A stretch of 64,000 nucleotides of DNA from Paenibacillus glacialis. Lineage in GTDB: Bacteria > Bacillota > Bacilli > Paenibacillales > Paenibacillaceae. Both the position numbers and the translations under genes were made by a program. The notes under the pieces were generated by a model, which had not been told where the DNA came from, did not search any database, and saw nothing but the letters and a program-made list of their open reading frames with translations. This document shows, one piece after another, positions 44,936 through 54,464 of the stretch. How positions within the stretch are numbered: the first letter of the stretch is position 1; every line of letters begins with the position of its first letter. The stretch covers positions 62,001 to 126,000 of the forward strand of contig NZ_LVJH01000021.1 of the NCBI RefSeq assembly GCF_001637205.1, given 5' to 3'.

Positions 44936-46030
44936 ATGCGATTTAGCGTACAGCACTTATCTTTTTTTGTCATACAGGTGGAAAGCCGTGACGGTCAAGC
45001 TGTCAAAAGCTATAAACACTATCAAACACTGGATGAACAAGAATACATCGATAGCGAAATCAGTAAGTTCCTCGATGGAGAATTTACCCGAACGGCCAAA
45101 CGTAAGGTGGAGAAGAATCCGAACAGTGAGCAACCACCTACCAAAATCGGTCGTTTTATTGTAGAACCAGGGCATGATCTTGATAGTAATCCCAACTTCA
45201 ATTTGTTCTTAAGACTTCGTACCACAGATAATAAAGAAGACTACAAAAATGCATGTGACGATCTTCTTCGTAGTTATTTAGATACCAGCGCTGTTCGGGG
45301 TGGGGCGTTGATTATCGTTCAGTCTGTATTAGCGACGCATTTGGATGATCCCTTTATATTCGTTTTCAAATGTGATTTCGAACAGAAAATCGCTCGAATT
45401 TCCGATGAGAAAAGCTTGGTAAGTCAAGTAGAGATGGCTATTAATGCAAAAAACATGAAATCGATTCAATATCCCTATATGCCAGAAGAGGGTATCGTGG
45501 AAGATTGGGAACTCAAAATCCATCAATCATCACATGCGAGATATTTCGAAGATTTCTTGAAATTTGTTACCTACGAGCAATCGATTCCAGAGATCGTGAA
45601 CGAACATGTTATGGAATTCGTTCAAACCTATGTTGAGAATAAATGGCCTGATTCAAGCCACGAGGAACGTCATCAGGAAGAGCGGGAACTGGAACTTTGG
45701 GCAGCCAGTGATAAGCGTAATCTACAGGAAAAGTGGGAACCAGAACAAGTTGTGGAAGCTGCCACCCGAATTATAGAGATCAAGCCCGAGATTGAGATTA
45801 AGTTCAAATTGGGAGAGACTTTCATCAAAGGTTTCCTCGCTGATTATGGAGATAAAATACATCTGACAAAGTTGCGCGATGGCTATGCTGTCATTATTGA
45901 AGGAGACGCGTTTACCTTTGATAAAAGTTATTCACCTGTTGAATTACTACAACCAGAGAGCTTTAGATCGGTCTCAGAACGGCTACTACAATCTCCAAAT
46001 GTAGCAGATGATGATTTAGAAGAGGAATAA
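44936..46030 (+). CDS. DUF3900-like protein of unknown function
   Basis: A 364-residue soluble protein without membrane helices. It resembles the Bacillales family I recall as DUF3900 (FSVQHLSFFVIQVESRDGQA at the start, FLRLRTTDNKEDYKNACDDL in the middle); nucleoid-associated NdpA-type proteins share the general pattern. ATG 44936 is preferred because AAGGAG lies 8 bases before it; the frame is open to 44885. The C-terminal half is rich in Glu and Lys. No function can be assigned. Confidence 0.7.
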   Translation: MRFSVQHLSFFVIQVESRDGQAVKSYKHYQTLDEQEYIDSEISKFLDGEFTRTAKRKVEKNPNSEQPPTKIGRFIVEPGHDLDSNPNFNLFLRLRTTDNKEDYKNACDDLLRSYLDTSAVRGGALIIVQSVLATHLDDPFIFVFKCDFEQKIARISDEKSLVSQVEMAINAKNMKSIQYPYMPEEGIVEDWELKIHQSSHARYFEDFLKFVTYEQSIPEIVNEHVMEFVQTYVENKWPDSSHEERHQEERELELWAASDKRNLQEKWEPEQVVEAATRIIEIKPEIEIKFKLGETFIKGFLADYGDKIHLTKLRDGYAVIIEGDAFTFDKSYSPVELLQPESFRSVSERLLQSPNVADDDLEEE

Positions 46031-46043
46031 TCGCAACATACAA

Positions 46044-46330
46044 GGAATGACCAATGGAAGGAAAGCGGGAATCTATACGGCAGTTGGTCTAAGTCTTGGT
46101 AACGCCGTTCATACGGTAAGAATCCGATTCAGTTAAACGTAGCAGAGCCTAAGAGTCAGAGAAGTTTATTGCTTAGAGGACTGACGATGAATATTCTAAA
46201 TCCAAAGGTCGCTATATTTTTCCTTACATGCTTACCGCAATTTGTTCAATACTCTCATGGTTATGTACCGCTTCAAATGATTCTGTTAATATGCCAATGT
46301 TACCGCAGCGACCATTTATATTGGGTTGGG
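46044..46330 (+). pseudogene. LysE/RhtB family exporter remnant
   Basis: MTNGRKAGIYTAVGLSLGNA at 46047 is the N-terminal signature of LysE/RhtB amino acid exporters. After a deletion, LLLRGLTMNILNPKVAIFFL and CLPQFVQYSHGY continue with the family NPKVAIFFL block. The central helices and the C terminus are lost and several stops intervene. The gene is dead. Confidence 0.78.
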
Positions 46331-46454
46331 AATGAAATTACTTACTACGCAACCCTAGCAGATTCAAGATTTTTTTGTAAAAATATTAGGATAGTTGTAT
46401 AATTGTTTCTTGTATCTATTAAAATCATAATTTTTTAAAGGAGAAGATGAAGTA

Positions 46455-47753
46455 GTGGAAAGTGGCAGGCCGGGGTTAAATTTAGTATTAATCGCTATAT
46501 TAATTGCATTAACAGCTTTTTTCGTAGCGGTGGAATTCGCAATGGTTCGTCTTCGTTCTAGTCGAGTGGATCAGATGATCAGTGAAGGCCGAAATAATGC
46601 ATTAGCTGTAAAAAAAGTAATTTCCAATTTGGATGGTTACCTATCTGCTTGTCAATTGGGTATTACGATTACATCACTCGGATTAGGTTGGTTGGGTGAG
46701 CCCACAGTAGAAAGTATTCTACATCCTGTATTCGCAAAAATGCAGTTATCCCAGGGTTTAAATGATCTCATTTCTTTCATCATCGCATTTGTCGTTATTA
46801 CGTACTTGCATGTTGTAGTAGGTGAATTGACACCTAAGACAATTGCTATCCGCAAGACGGAGACTATTGCATTATTAACTGCCCAACCTATCATATGGTT
46901 CGACAAGTTGATGAGACCTTTTATTTGGACATTGAATGGCTCGGCCAATCAATTAGTTAGAATGTTCGGTATCAAACCTGCATCAGAACATGAAGAAGCA
47001 CATTCCGAGGAAGAGCTTCAGATTATTATAAATGAAAGTTATGAAAGTGGTAAGATCAACAAGAATGAATTAGGCTATGTGAATCGTATCTTTGCTTTTG
47101 ACAACATGCTTGCGAAGGATATTCTAGTTCCTCGTACAGATATGGTTTGCTTATATACAGATAAGACCCAGCAGGAAAATATGGAGATCATTAAGAGAGA
47201 GCAGTATACTCGCTTTCCTGTAGCACATGAGAACAAGGATAACATTATAGGAATTATTAATACGAAGCGTTTCTTCTTAGCCTACGATGATAACCCTGAC
47301 GTTGAAGTCTCAACCTTGATGCAACCTGTTATGTCTGTCCCCGAGACAGCTTCTGTGGATGCATTGTTGAAGAAAATGCAAAGAGAAAGCACGCATATCG
47401 CAATTCTGGTCGATGAATATGGTGGTACATCAGGTATGGTCACCATTGAAGATATATTGGAACAAATTGTTGGTGAGATTCGGGATGAATTCGATAGCGA
47501 GGAAGAGCAGGAGATCACCAAAGTTGGTGAGAATCATATTATTGCCGATGGTAAGGCTTCCTTATCACTAATCAATAACTTACTTCCGACAGAATTTGAA
47601 ACCGAAGAGTGGGATTCGATTGGTGGATGGCTATATGGTCATCAATCGGAACTAGAAGAAGGAGATCAATGGCAACATGAGAATGTAACCTTTACCCTTA
47701 TAGAAAAAGATAAACACCGTTACTGTAAAGTTGAACTCATGGTTGAATTCTAA
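46455..47753 (+). CDS. CNNM/CBS/CorC-type membrane protein (hemolysin C family), paralog A
   Basis: A 432-residue protein with the order DUF21/CNNM membrane domain (four helices; AFFVAVEFAMVRLRSSRVDQ at the start), two CBS domains (DILVPRTDMVCLYTD; TSGMVTIEDILEQIVGEIRD) and a C-terminal CorC/HlyC domain. Such proteins are linked to magnesium or cobalt efflux and not to haemolysis. GGAGAAGATGAAGTA precedes the GTG at 46455. A paralog lies at 60622. It ends at a strong terminator. Confidence 0.9.
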   Translation: MESGRPGLNLVLIAILIALTAFFVAVEFAMVRLRSSRVDQMISEGRNNALAVKKVISNLDGYLSACQLGITITSLGLGWLGEPTVESILHPVFAKMQLSQGLNDLISFIIAFVVITYLHVVVGELTPKTIAIRKTETIALLTAQPIIWFDKLMRPFIWTLNGSANQLVRMFGIKPASEHEEAHSEEELQIIINESYESGKINKNELGYVNRIFAFDNMLAKDILVPRTDMVCLYTDKTQQENMEIIKREQYTRFPVAHENKDNIIGIINTKRFFLAYDDNPDVEVSTLMQPVMSVPETASVDALLKKMQRESTHIAILVDEYGGTSGMVTIEDILEQIVGEIRDEFDSEEEQEITKVGENHIIADGKASLSLINNLLPTEFETEEWDSIGGWLYGHQSELEEGDQWQHENVTFTLIEKDKHRYCKVELMVEF

Positions 47754-47767
47754 TAGTTAATCCTTCT

Positions 47768-47795
47768 AAAGCAGCCCTCGTGGCTGCTTTTTTTT
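47768..47795 (+). terminator. Terminator after the CNNM/CorC gene
   Basis: AAAGCAGCC and GGCTGCTTT arms around five bases, followed by a T run. Confidence 0.9.
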
Positions 47796-47947
47796 GTTAC
47801 TTTCAAAGTTTATATCAAAGGTATATGTCACTTGAGAATTGCACAAGATATCGTATTGCCTATAATTTCCGTTTTTTCTCATTTGACTTGGCACATCATA
47901 ATCGATAATAATAACAAGCGGCATAAGAAGCAATAAGGAGAGAGATC

Positions 47948-49342
47948 ATGGATTTATTTCGGAAAAAGTCAGCAGAAAGTTACATTGAAGAGGGAAATGC
48001 AGGAGATCAGACAACAAAACTAAAAAAATCACTTGGTGCAATGGATTTGACTATTCTAGGCGTCGGAGCCATTATAGGCACCGGAATTTTTGTGCTTACA
48101 GGTGTTGCAGCGGCTGAACATGCTGGGCCTGGTCTGGTACTGTCCTTTGTTATTGCGGCTATAGCGTGTGTCTTAGCAGCTCTTTGTTATTCTGAATTCG
48201 CATCATCAGTTCCAGTATCGGGAAGCGCATATGCGTATAGTTATACTGCTTTTGGTGAGATGTTTGCATGGATTCTAGGTTGGGACCTTGCACTCGAGTA
48301 CGGTGTTGCAGGTGCAGCAGTAGCCAGCGGTTGGTCTGGTTATCTGAAAGGGTTATTAGATGGATTCGGCATCCAACTGCCTACAGCTATATCTGGAGCC
48401 TATAATATGTCGGAGGGAACCTACATAGATCTTCCAGCCGTTCTCATTATTCTCTTCATTACTTATTTGTTAACTAGAGGAATTCAGGAAACGGCTCGAT
48501 TCAATACCATTATGGTTGTAATCAAGATTGCTGTCATATTACTATTTGTAGCTGTCGGTATTTTTTATGTTAAACCTTCAAATTGGTCCCCATTTTTACC
48601 ATATGGGATGTCTGGCGTATTTAATGGTGCGGCAGCAGTATTTTTCGCCTATATTGGGTTTGATGCCTTATCAACTGCAGCGGAAGAAGTGAAAAACCCA
48701 CAACGAGACTTACCTATTGGGATCATATCTTCGCTTGCGATATGTACAGTTCTGTATATCGTTGTATCCTTAGTCATTACAGGAATTGTTCCCTTCGGAC
48801 AGCTTAATGTGACCGATCCTGTTGCCTTCGCACTTCGATTTGTTAATCAGAACTTGGTGGCCGGTCTTATATCATTGGGTGCAATTGCAGGTATGACCAC
48901 GGTACTCCTAGTGTTATTGTATGGGCAATCACGTTTGTTATTTGCAATATCCCGTGACGGCATGTTACCCAAGGTCCTGTCTAAAATCCATGTGAAGACA
49001 CAGGTTCCAGTTGTCGGTACATGGACAACAGGTATCATTATTGCCGTACTTTCCGGGTTAATTCCGCTGGACAGGCTGGCGAGTCTTACAAGTATTGGAA
49101 CACTATTCGCATTTGCGGTCGTTTCATTAGGAATCATCGTCATGAGAATTACAAGTCCAGATCTACCGAGAGGGTTTAGAGTTCCTTGGGTACCCTTTAT
49201 TCCATTATTAAGTGCTGGGGCTTGTTTCTATTTAATGTTCAATTTAAGTAAAGAAACATGGCAAGGTTTTCTGATATGGTTACTGATCGGCATAGTTATA
49301 TACTTCGCATATGGTTACCGACATAGTAAGTTAAATAAGTAA
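47948..49342 (+). CDS. APC family amino acid permease (YfnA/CAT type)
   Basis: A 464-residue transporter with 12 membrane helices. The first helix carries the APC substrate motif (MDLTILGVGAIIGTGIFVLT), and helix 6 has FFAYIGFDALSTAAEEVKNP, typical of cationic amino acid permeases of the YfnA group. RDGMLPKVLSKIHVKTQVPV links helices 8 and 9. AAGGAGAGAG precedes the ATG. It stands alone between terminators, so it is probably monocistronic. Confidence 0.92.
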   Translation: MDLFRKKSAESYIEEGNAGDQTTKLKKSLGAMDLTILGVGAIIGTGIFVLTGVAAAEHAGPGLVLSFVIAAIACVLAALCYSEFASSVPVSGSAYAYSYTAFGEMFAWILGWDLALEYGVAGAAVASGWSGYLKGLLDGFGIQLPTAISGAYNMSEGTYIDLPAVLIILFITYLLTRGIQETARFNTIMVVIKIAVILLFVAVGIFYVKPSNWSPFLPYGMSGVFNGAAAVFFAYIGFDALSTAAEEVKNPQRDLPIGIISSLAICTVLYIVVSLVITGIVPFGQLNVTDPVAFALRFVNQNLVAGLISLGAIAGMTTVLLVLLYGQSRLLFAISRDGMLPKVLSKIHVKTQVPVVGTWTTGIIIAVLSGLIPLDRLASLTSIGTLFAFAVVSLGIIVMRITSPDLPRGFRVPWVPFIPLLSAGACFYLMFNLSKETWQGFLIWLLIGIVIYFAYGYRHSKLNK

Positions 49343-49390
49343 CACGCATCGTTAACAACATTATTGATGTGAGGAAATTTTCGTATTTTA

Positions 49391-49421
49391 GACCATGACG
49401 ATCAACGTTCATGGTCTTTTT
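49391..49421 (+). terminator. Terminator after the APC permease
   Basis: GACCATGA and TCATGGTC arms around a 10-base loop, followed by five T. Confidence 0.75.
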
Positions 49422-49587
49422 GGTGTATAGAATCATGCTCTATCACTGTCATGATATGATAGGGATGAAATTGATATATTTTGTAGAATTAAAGAAGAGT
49501 TTGCTTAGTGTTAAATTGTGGGATAAAATAGATAAACGTGTTGATATTTATCTAATTATAGCAGATTAAAGGGGATCCATTCTTATT

Positions 49588-51033
49588 ATGAAATTTTACC
49601 GTAAATCACTTACTATTCTCATATTCACCTCAATGATAGGCATAAGTCAGTTCTCCTCGTATGCAAAAGCTAGTGGAACAGATAGTTCAACCAAAATCGA
49701 TGAAATATTACAGATGATCCATACGAATCATTTAAGTGATGCAAGTAAGGAAGAATTAACGAATGCAGCGATCAAAGGCATGATTGATTCACTTGATGAT
49801 CCTTATACAGAGTACTTTACTAATGAAGAACAATCCCAATTTTTAAACGTTATTAATCAAGATTACTTGGGTATTGGTATAACTATGGATCACGATGATA
49901 AAGGGGTATATATTTCCGAAGTGGCCACAGGATCTTCGGCAGAACAAGCAGGTCTACTCAAAGGTGATTACATACATAAATTAAACGGAAACAAGCTCAA
50001 CCATACTAATGTGAATTTGTTATTTACAGAGGCATTAAGTAAGAAAGTCGAAGGAAGTACGATTACGCTTAGTATTAATAGAGGGAATGTAGTGAAGAAT
50101 TTTGTCGTCCCTCTTAGAAAAATGGAGTATCCGATTGTCCGCTCAAAGACACTGGCTGAAGATATTGGATATTTAGCGTTATCTTCTTTTTCTGCTGATG
50201 CTGATAAAGCTTTCACTACTGCGCTAGCTGAACTAGAGAGTAAAGGAATGAAGGCTTTAATTATTGATTTGCGAAATAACGGTGGCGGGTATATTGAGAC
50301 TGCTAAAGCAATTGCAACACATTTCATGAAGGATCAAGTATTAATGATTAGCCGAAATAAGGATGACATAGAGAGATCGATCATGGTTAATGGGGGGAAG
50401 AAGGCTACGTATCCTGTAATCATTATGGTGAATGAAAACACGGCAAGCGCATCAGAGATTTTTGCTGGAGCGATGCAGGATTATAAACTAGCAAAGGTTA
50501 TTGGAGTAAATACCTATGGAAAAGGCGTAACACAAAACATAATGACTGTGTTTAATGGGGGAGCTTTGAAAATAACCACAGAGGAATACTTCACCCCAAA
50601 TCGTCATTCAGTTAACAAGAAGGGTATTAAACCAGATATTGAAGCTCGTGGAGACGTGGAACAAATGATTGAAGCTTATTATGCCGCAGGGGCCAAGAGT
50701 GTGAAGCTAAAATTGACAAAAACTGAATATTCACTCAATCACGCTCAATTTGTAGGGTATGGATCAGAAGCTTTTATTGTGAAAGAAAAAGATATTTTAG
50801 TACCAACCCGTCTTATCATGGCGATCCTGGATGGAAACGTTACAATGGATCATGTTTCAAAATCACTAGTCTTCACAAAGAAAGATATGAAAGAAAAGTT
50901 GTCTCTTAACTCTACAAATATAGTAATACGCGATGGAATCAGTTATGTCAGTCCTTCTTTTATCCAAAGCAAATTCCCCCAATTAGACTGGTCCTATAAG
51001 AACAGTACGGTTACCTTGGAAGCATCACAGTGA
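49588..51033 (+). CDS. S41 family C-terminal processing peptidase with stalk-type domain
   Basis: A 481-residue exported protease. Order: signal peptide (1-29), short helical CTP N-terminal domain ending DDPYTEYFTNEE, PDZ domain (near 85-170; GSSAEQAGLLKGDYIHKLNG), and S41 protease domain. The catalytic Ser is near residue 289 (VNENTASASEIFAGAMQD) and the general-base Lys near 312 (YGKGVTQ). The last 90 residues form a copper-amine-oxidase-like stalk domain (EKDILVPTRLIMAILDGNVT). Such proteases trim exported proteins or act in regulated proteolysis. A stalk-domain protein gene follows 50 bases later. Confidence 0.9.
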   Translation: MKFYRKSLTILIFTSMIGISQFSSYAKASGTDSSTKIDEILQMIHTNHLSDASKEELTNAAIKGMIDSLDDPYTEYFTNEEQSQFLNVINQDYLGIGITMDHDDKGVYISEVATGSSAEQAGLLKGDYIHKLNGNKLNHTNVNLLFTEALSKKVEGSTITLSINRGNVVKNFVVPLRKMEYPIVRSKTLAEDIGYLALSSFSADADKAFTTALAELESKGMKALIIDLRNNGGGYIETAKAIATHFMKDQVLMISRNKDDIERSIMVNGGKKATYPVIIMVNENTASASEIFAGAMQDYKLAKVIGVNTYGKGVTQNIMTVFNGGALKITTEEYFTPNRHSVNKKGIKPDIEARGDVEQMIEAYYAAGAKSVKLKLTKTEYSLNHAQFVGYGSEAFIVKEKDILVPTRLIMAILDGNVTMDHVSKSLVFTKKDMKEKLSLNSTNIVIRDGISYVSPSFIQSKFPQLDWSYKNSTVTLEASQ

Positions 51034-51083
51034 TTCTATTGAATCATTGTTTGCTATATAATTTAGACAGGAGAGAGTGAATT

Positions 51084-52262
51084 ATGAAGAAAAGATTTTT
51101 GGTTGCCTTAATGGCTGTAATGACATTGAGTTTTACAAGCTCACAAGTTTTTGCTAAAGAGCAAGTGAAAGAGGAACAAACGAAAGTATTTGTGAACGGT
51201 GAAGCCGTTGATTTCACTGTCAAACCTTTGAACGAAAAAGGTACCACGCTAGTTCAATTTAAACCGGTATTTGAAAAGTTAGGACTGAAAGTTATTTGGA
51301 ACGAAGAAACTCAAACGGTAACAGGGTCTACATATGATTTAGATATTGAGCTTACGATTGGCAGTAAAACGGCTTTTGTTAATGGTGAGAAGAAAGTGCT
51401 TACCGTTGCTCCTACAATTGTAAAAGATGTGACCATGATCCCTCTACGTTTCGTTGGCGAAACATCCGGTAAGGATGTAAGCTGGGATGGCAGAACGAAG
51501 ACGGTATATATTGCTTCCACAAAGGAACAAATTCTACATGTGATTGATCAGAACTTATTCTACTCCCAAAATGAAGATTTGGAAGGATATATGTCTACAA
51601 TTGATCCAAGTACACCTGGTATTGAACAGATGAAAGCACAAGTGGGGCAGATAAATGCGATTTATGACCTCAAATACGAATTTAAAAATATAGAAGTAAT
51701 CAGTGTAGAGAAAGAGAAAGCATCTGTAAAATTAAAACAAACTACTACAAAAGTTTCGGGACCAGAGTTTGGAGATAACCAAATTGACTTGATCATTAAT
51801 CTGAATAAAGTCAATGGAGAATGGAAAATATCTACTTCTAAAATTGTTAAAATAGATTATCTTAAGCAGGATTTACTAAAAGAAAGTAAAATTACTTTAT
51901 CAGATGCTGAGCAAAAGAAAGTGTTAGCGGTGATTGAGAAGAATAGGGCATCGGGAGAGAATAAAGACGTGGAAGCATTAAAATCAACATACGATCCTTC
52001 ATATGAAAATTTAGATGCGTTGATGTCCGGGATGGTGCAAGTTAATGCGGCTTTTGATTTGAAAGCAACGTATTCAAACGTGAAAATAATATCCAATTCA
52101 GCTGATGAAGCTAAAGTGTACTATATAAGTACTCTTGTGAAAGTTAAGGGTCCAGAATTCGCTAATTTAAAATCAGAAAGTATCGATACTTTAAAGAAAA
52201 GTATAGCTGGTGAGTGGAAAATCATTAAATCAGACAATCTAACGATTGAGTACATTCAATAA
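51084..52262 (+). CDS. Exported protein with copper-amine-oxidase N-domain (stalk) repeat
   Basis: A 392-residue secreted protein: signal peptide (1-24, ending in VFAKE), then a stalk/Cu_amine_oxidN1-type domain (VFVNGEAVDFTVKPLNEKGT, TIVKDVTMIPLRFVGETSGK) followed by two related modules of about 120 residues in the C-terminal half. Each module holds a run such as LEGYMSTIDPSTPGIEQMKA or EALKSTYDPSYENLDALMSG, so an internal duplication is likely. AGGAGAGAG precedes the ATG. It probably sits in the cell wall; the adjacent S41 protease could process it. Confidence 0.83.
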   Translation: MKKRFLVALMAVMTLSFTSSQVFAKEQVKEEQTKVFVNGEAVDFTVKPLNEKGTTLVQFKPVFEKLGLKVIWNEETQTVTGSTYDLDIELTIGSKTAFVNGEKKVLTVAPTIVKDVTMIPLRFVGETSGKDVSWDGRTKTVYIASTKEQILHVIDQNLFYSQNEDLEGYMSTIDPSTPGIEQMKAQVGQINAIYDLKYEFKNIEVISVEKEKASVKLKQTTTKVSGPEFGDNQIDLIINLNKVNGEWKISTSKIVKIDYLKQDLLKESKITLSDAEQKKVLAVIEKNRASGENKDVEALKSTYDPSYENLDALMSGMVQVNAAFDLKATYSNVKIISNSADEAKVYYISTLVKVKGPEFANLKSESIDTLKKSIAGEWKIIKSDNLTIEYIQ

Positions 52263-52267
52263 AAAAA

Positions 52268-52309
52268 GCAGCCCATGGGATTCTTTAAATCCTATGGGTA
52301 TTTTTTTTA
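52268..52309 (+). terminator. Terminator after the stalk-domain gene
   Basis: GCCCATGGGAT and ATCCTATGGG arms flank a short loop and lead into eight T. Confidence 0.8.
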
Positions 52310-52539
52310 GCGCTCCGACAACTTGCAGTATGATTTATTGAGTTAATATTTAAGTGCATTAAATATAATTTTCGTGTTTTTTCTTTTTTTATTTGTTATT
52401 AGTTATGCAAATCGCATTATATGATATAATGTTCACTTAGATTATACTTGTACTAATTTCAAGTTAACACAGACGAAGGTTATTGATAGAGGAATTACTC
52501 TTAAAGACTTTTAGGAAGCTCGTATGAACGGAGGCAGAA

Positions 52540-53826
52540 ATGATGAAGTCACGACGACATAAATACATCAGTATTATCATATTACTAGGTTTGCTACTTA
52601 CTGCATGCTCCAATAACAATAGTGGAGTGTTAGAATCTCAACCACCTGAGCAAGAACAAGAGGATCTTAGTGAACTTGGACAGACATTGAATGTAGTTCC
52701 AGTATCCACGCCTTCTGAAGCACAAGAACAGGAACAATATCAGATTCAGACTCGATTAGTTGATTTCCATTTACTTAACGAGACGACTGGGCTAGCATGG
52801 GGACTAACAAGAAATTCGATAAGGCTTTATTCTACCGTAGATCGTGGAGGCACTTGGGTTAACATTTCTCCCGCAGCGAATGTACAATTTACTGCTAACC
52901 CGAAATATGGAACAGATGTGTTCTTCATAGATAAGAATAACGGTTGGATTGTTCGTAATGGTAAAGGAACCCAAGAAACGGTCGTACTTCGGACGACAAA
53001 TGGAGGGCTTCATTGGAAGATATCCTCTTTACCTAAATCGGATGATATCAAAGGAATCTCCTTCACAACCATTACCCGTGGGTGGATTCTTACATCATCA
53101 GCTTCTTCCATGGGGAAAGAGGAGAAATACCTTTACAGAACAGATGACGGTGGAGCAAATTGGAAGAAGATTATGCAGAGTACTGAGGCACCATACGATT
53201 CAAAGGATACGCCGTTTGCCATTCCTAATAAAGGCTACATCATGGATATGTCTTTTGTAGATTCTCTGCATGGTTTTGTAACCCTACAAGACAAAGGGTT
53301 CTCCGCATTATATACGACAAAGGATGCCGGAAAGTCATGGGCGTTAGTCCCTAACTTCATTGATCGTGACAAAATGGATTCATGTAGTTCACTGTCCTTG
53401 GGAAATCCTGAATTCACAGGGGACGCAAGTAATAATGGGTTTATTCCTTTGGCTTGCACAGTAGGAGAGCGTACGAAATTTAATGGTTACTTTACATCTG
53501 ACAAAGGTGTGACTTGGAAATTATCACCTTTTGATGTGAAATGGGCAAAGGGCTTGAATCAAATGTTGAGTCCTGTGTTTTTAAATAATAATGAAGGATG
53601 GTATCTTCAAGAATCTATTATTTATCACACAATAAACCAAGGTAAGACGTGGGAGTCGTTACCCATAAGTAGCACATTGCAAAAATACATCGAGATGTAT
53701 CCTAGTATTGTCAAAATGGAATTTATCTCTTCCAAATCAGGCTGGATATTGTTAGAGAATGTTGAGAATAAGCGGTCACTATTGTTACAGACCTTGAACG
53801 GCGGTGTTAGTTGGAAAGTGTTGTGA
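52540..53826 (+). CDS. Lipoprotein with BNR/YCF48-like repeats
   Basis: A 428-residue lipoprotein: lipobox LLTACSNNN near residue 22 (Cys lipidation site). The mature part carries repeated BNR-like or YCF48-type strands (LYSTVDRGGTWVNIS, LRTTNGGLHWKIS, YRTDDGGANWKKI, YTTKDAGKSWALV), each with the TxDGGxTW consensus, building a beta-propeller. YCF48-like proteins help assemble other complexes or bind glycans; here the partner is unknown. AACGGAGGCAGAA precedes the ATG. Confidence 0.85.
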   Translation: MMKSRRHKYISIIILLGLLLTACSNNNSGVLESQPPEQEQEDLSELGQTLNVVPVSTPSEAQEQEQYQIQTRLVDFHLLNETTGLAWGLTRNSIRLYSTVDRGGTWVNISPAANVQFTANPKYGTDVFFIDKNNGWIVRNGKGTQETVVLRTTNGGLHWKISSLPKSDDIKGISFTTITRGWILTSSASSMGKEEKYLYRTDDGGANWKKIMQSTEAPYDSKDTPFAIPNKGYIMDMSFVDSLHGFVTLQDKGFSALYTTKDAGKSWALVPNFIDRDKMDSCSSLSLGNPEFTGDASNNGFIPLACTVGERTKFNGYFTSDKGVTWKLSPFDVKWAKGLNQMLSPVFLNNNEGWYLQESIIYHTINQGKTWESLPISSTLQKYIEMYPSIVKMEFISSKSGWILLENVENKRSLLLQTLNGGVSWKVL

Positions 53827-53878
53827 AATTTTAAGTTTCAAAAAATAAAATAAATAAAATTTTAACTTCACCTTCACA

Positions 53879-53922
53879 TTGTGAAAAAAATCACAATAAA
53901 TAACTTATTTTTATGGTATCTT
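53879..53922 (+). promoter_or_regulatory. Fnr-type site (also Rex-like) at -41.5 of a small-gene promoter
   Basis: TTGTGAAAAAAATCACAA (53879-53896) is an exact TGTGA-N6-TCACA palindrome, the Bacillus Fnr consensus; it also resembles TTGTGAA-N4-TTCACAA of Rex with one mismatch. TATCTT at 53917-53922 can serve as -10 box. That would put the start near 53929 and the site centre 41.5 bases upstream, the classic activator position. A second palindrome, TTCACATTGTGAA (53873-53885), overlaps it. Confidence 0.6.
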
Positions 53923-53964
53923 TAGTTTGTAAACAAGATCTATAAGACGATAGGAGTGGGGAAG

Positions 53965-54153
53965 ATGACAACATTCAATTATGAAACGGACCTAACTAGT
54001 AAAAAATTACTTCAATTCTGCTATACATGTGAAGATGCTCATTTATGTGATTCTGAAGAGAAATGTAAAGCTTGTTGGACTGAACATGGAATGTTAGCTG
54101 AACAAGATGAAATGAATGAAACGCAAGTATTGATGCAATTGATACATGCGTAA
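53965..54153 (+). CDS. Small cysteine-rich protein
   Basis: A 62-residue protein with five cysteines in LQFCYTCEDAHLCDSEEKCK and ACWTEHG, two of them as CxxC. Acidic residues and a short helical tail (LAEQDEMNETQVLMQL) follow. AGGAG lies 8 bases before ATG 53965. It could bind zinc or an iron-sulfur cluster. The Fnr-like site upstream suggests expression in low oxygen. I do not recognise a named family. A clear terminator (54180) ends it. Confidence 0.68.
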   Translation: MTTFNYETDLTSKKLLQFCYTCEDAHLCDSEEKCKACWTEHGMLAEQDEMNETQVLMQLIHA

Positions 54154-54179
54154 CGTATATATAATTAGGATGGTAACCG

Positions 54180-54228
54180 ATGAGTAACACAAAGTGTGCA
54201 CCAAGCTTTGTATTACTCATTTTTTTTG
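54180..54228 (+). terminator. Terminator after the cysteine-rich gene
   Basis: ATGAGTAACACAAAG and CTTTGTATTACTCAT pair with a single mismatch and lead into eight T. Confidence 0.88.
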
Positions 54229-54464
54229 TATTTAGAATAGATTCGTATTCCTGCGAAGAAATGATCAAGTTCTGAATCGGGTGGCATATACATATTAACG
54301 GGGAGCCCAATGTGATATGAACACGTAGTTGTTAATCACAAACGAACATTGTAGACATCCTCTCCAAGCCAACTAACAAAGCTTGTTGTGAAACATATGA
54401 CTTTGAGGTAGCTATTTCTGTGAGAAATATAAGCAAAGGTTGGCGCATATGAAGGGGGATAAGT

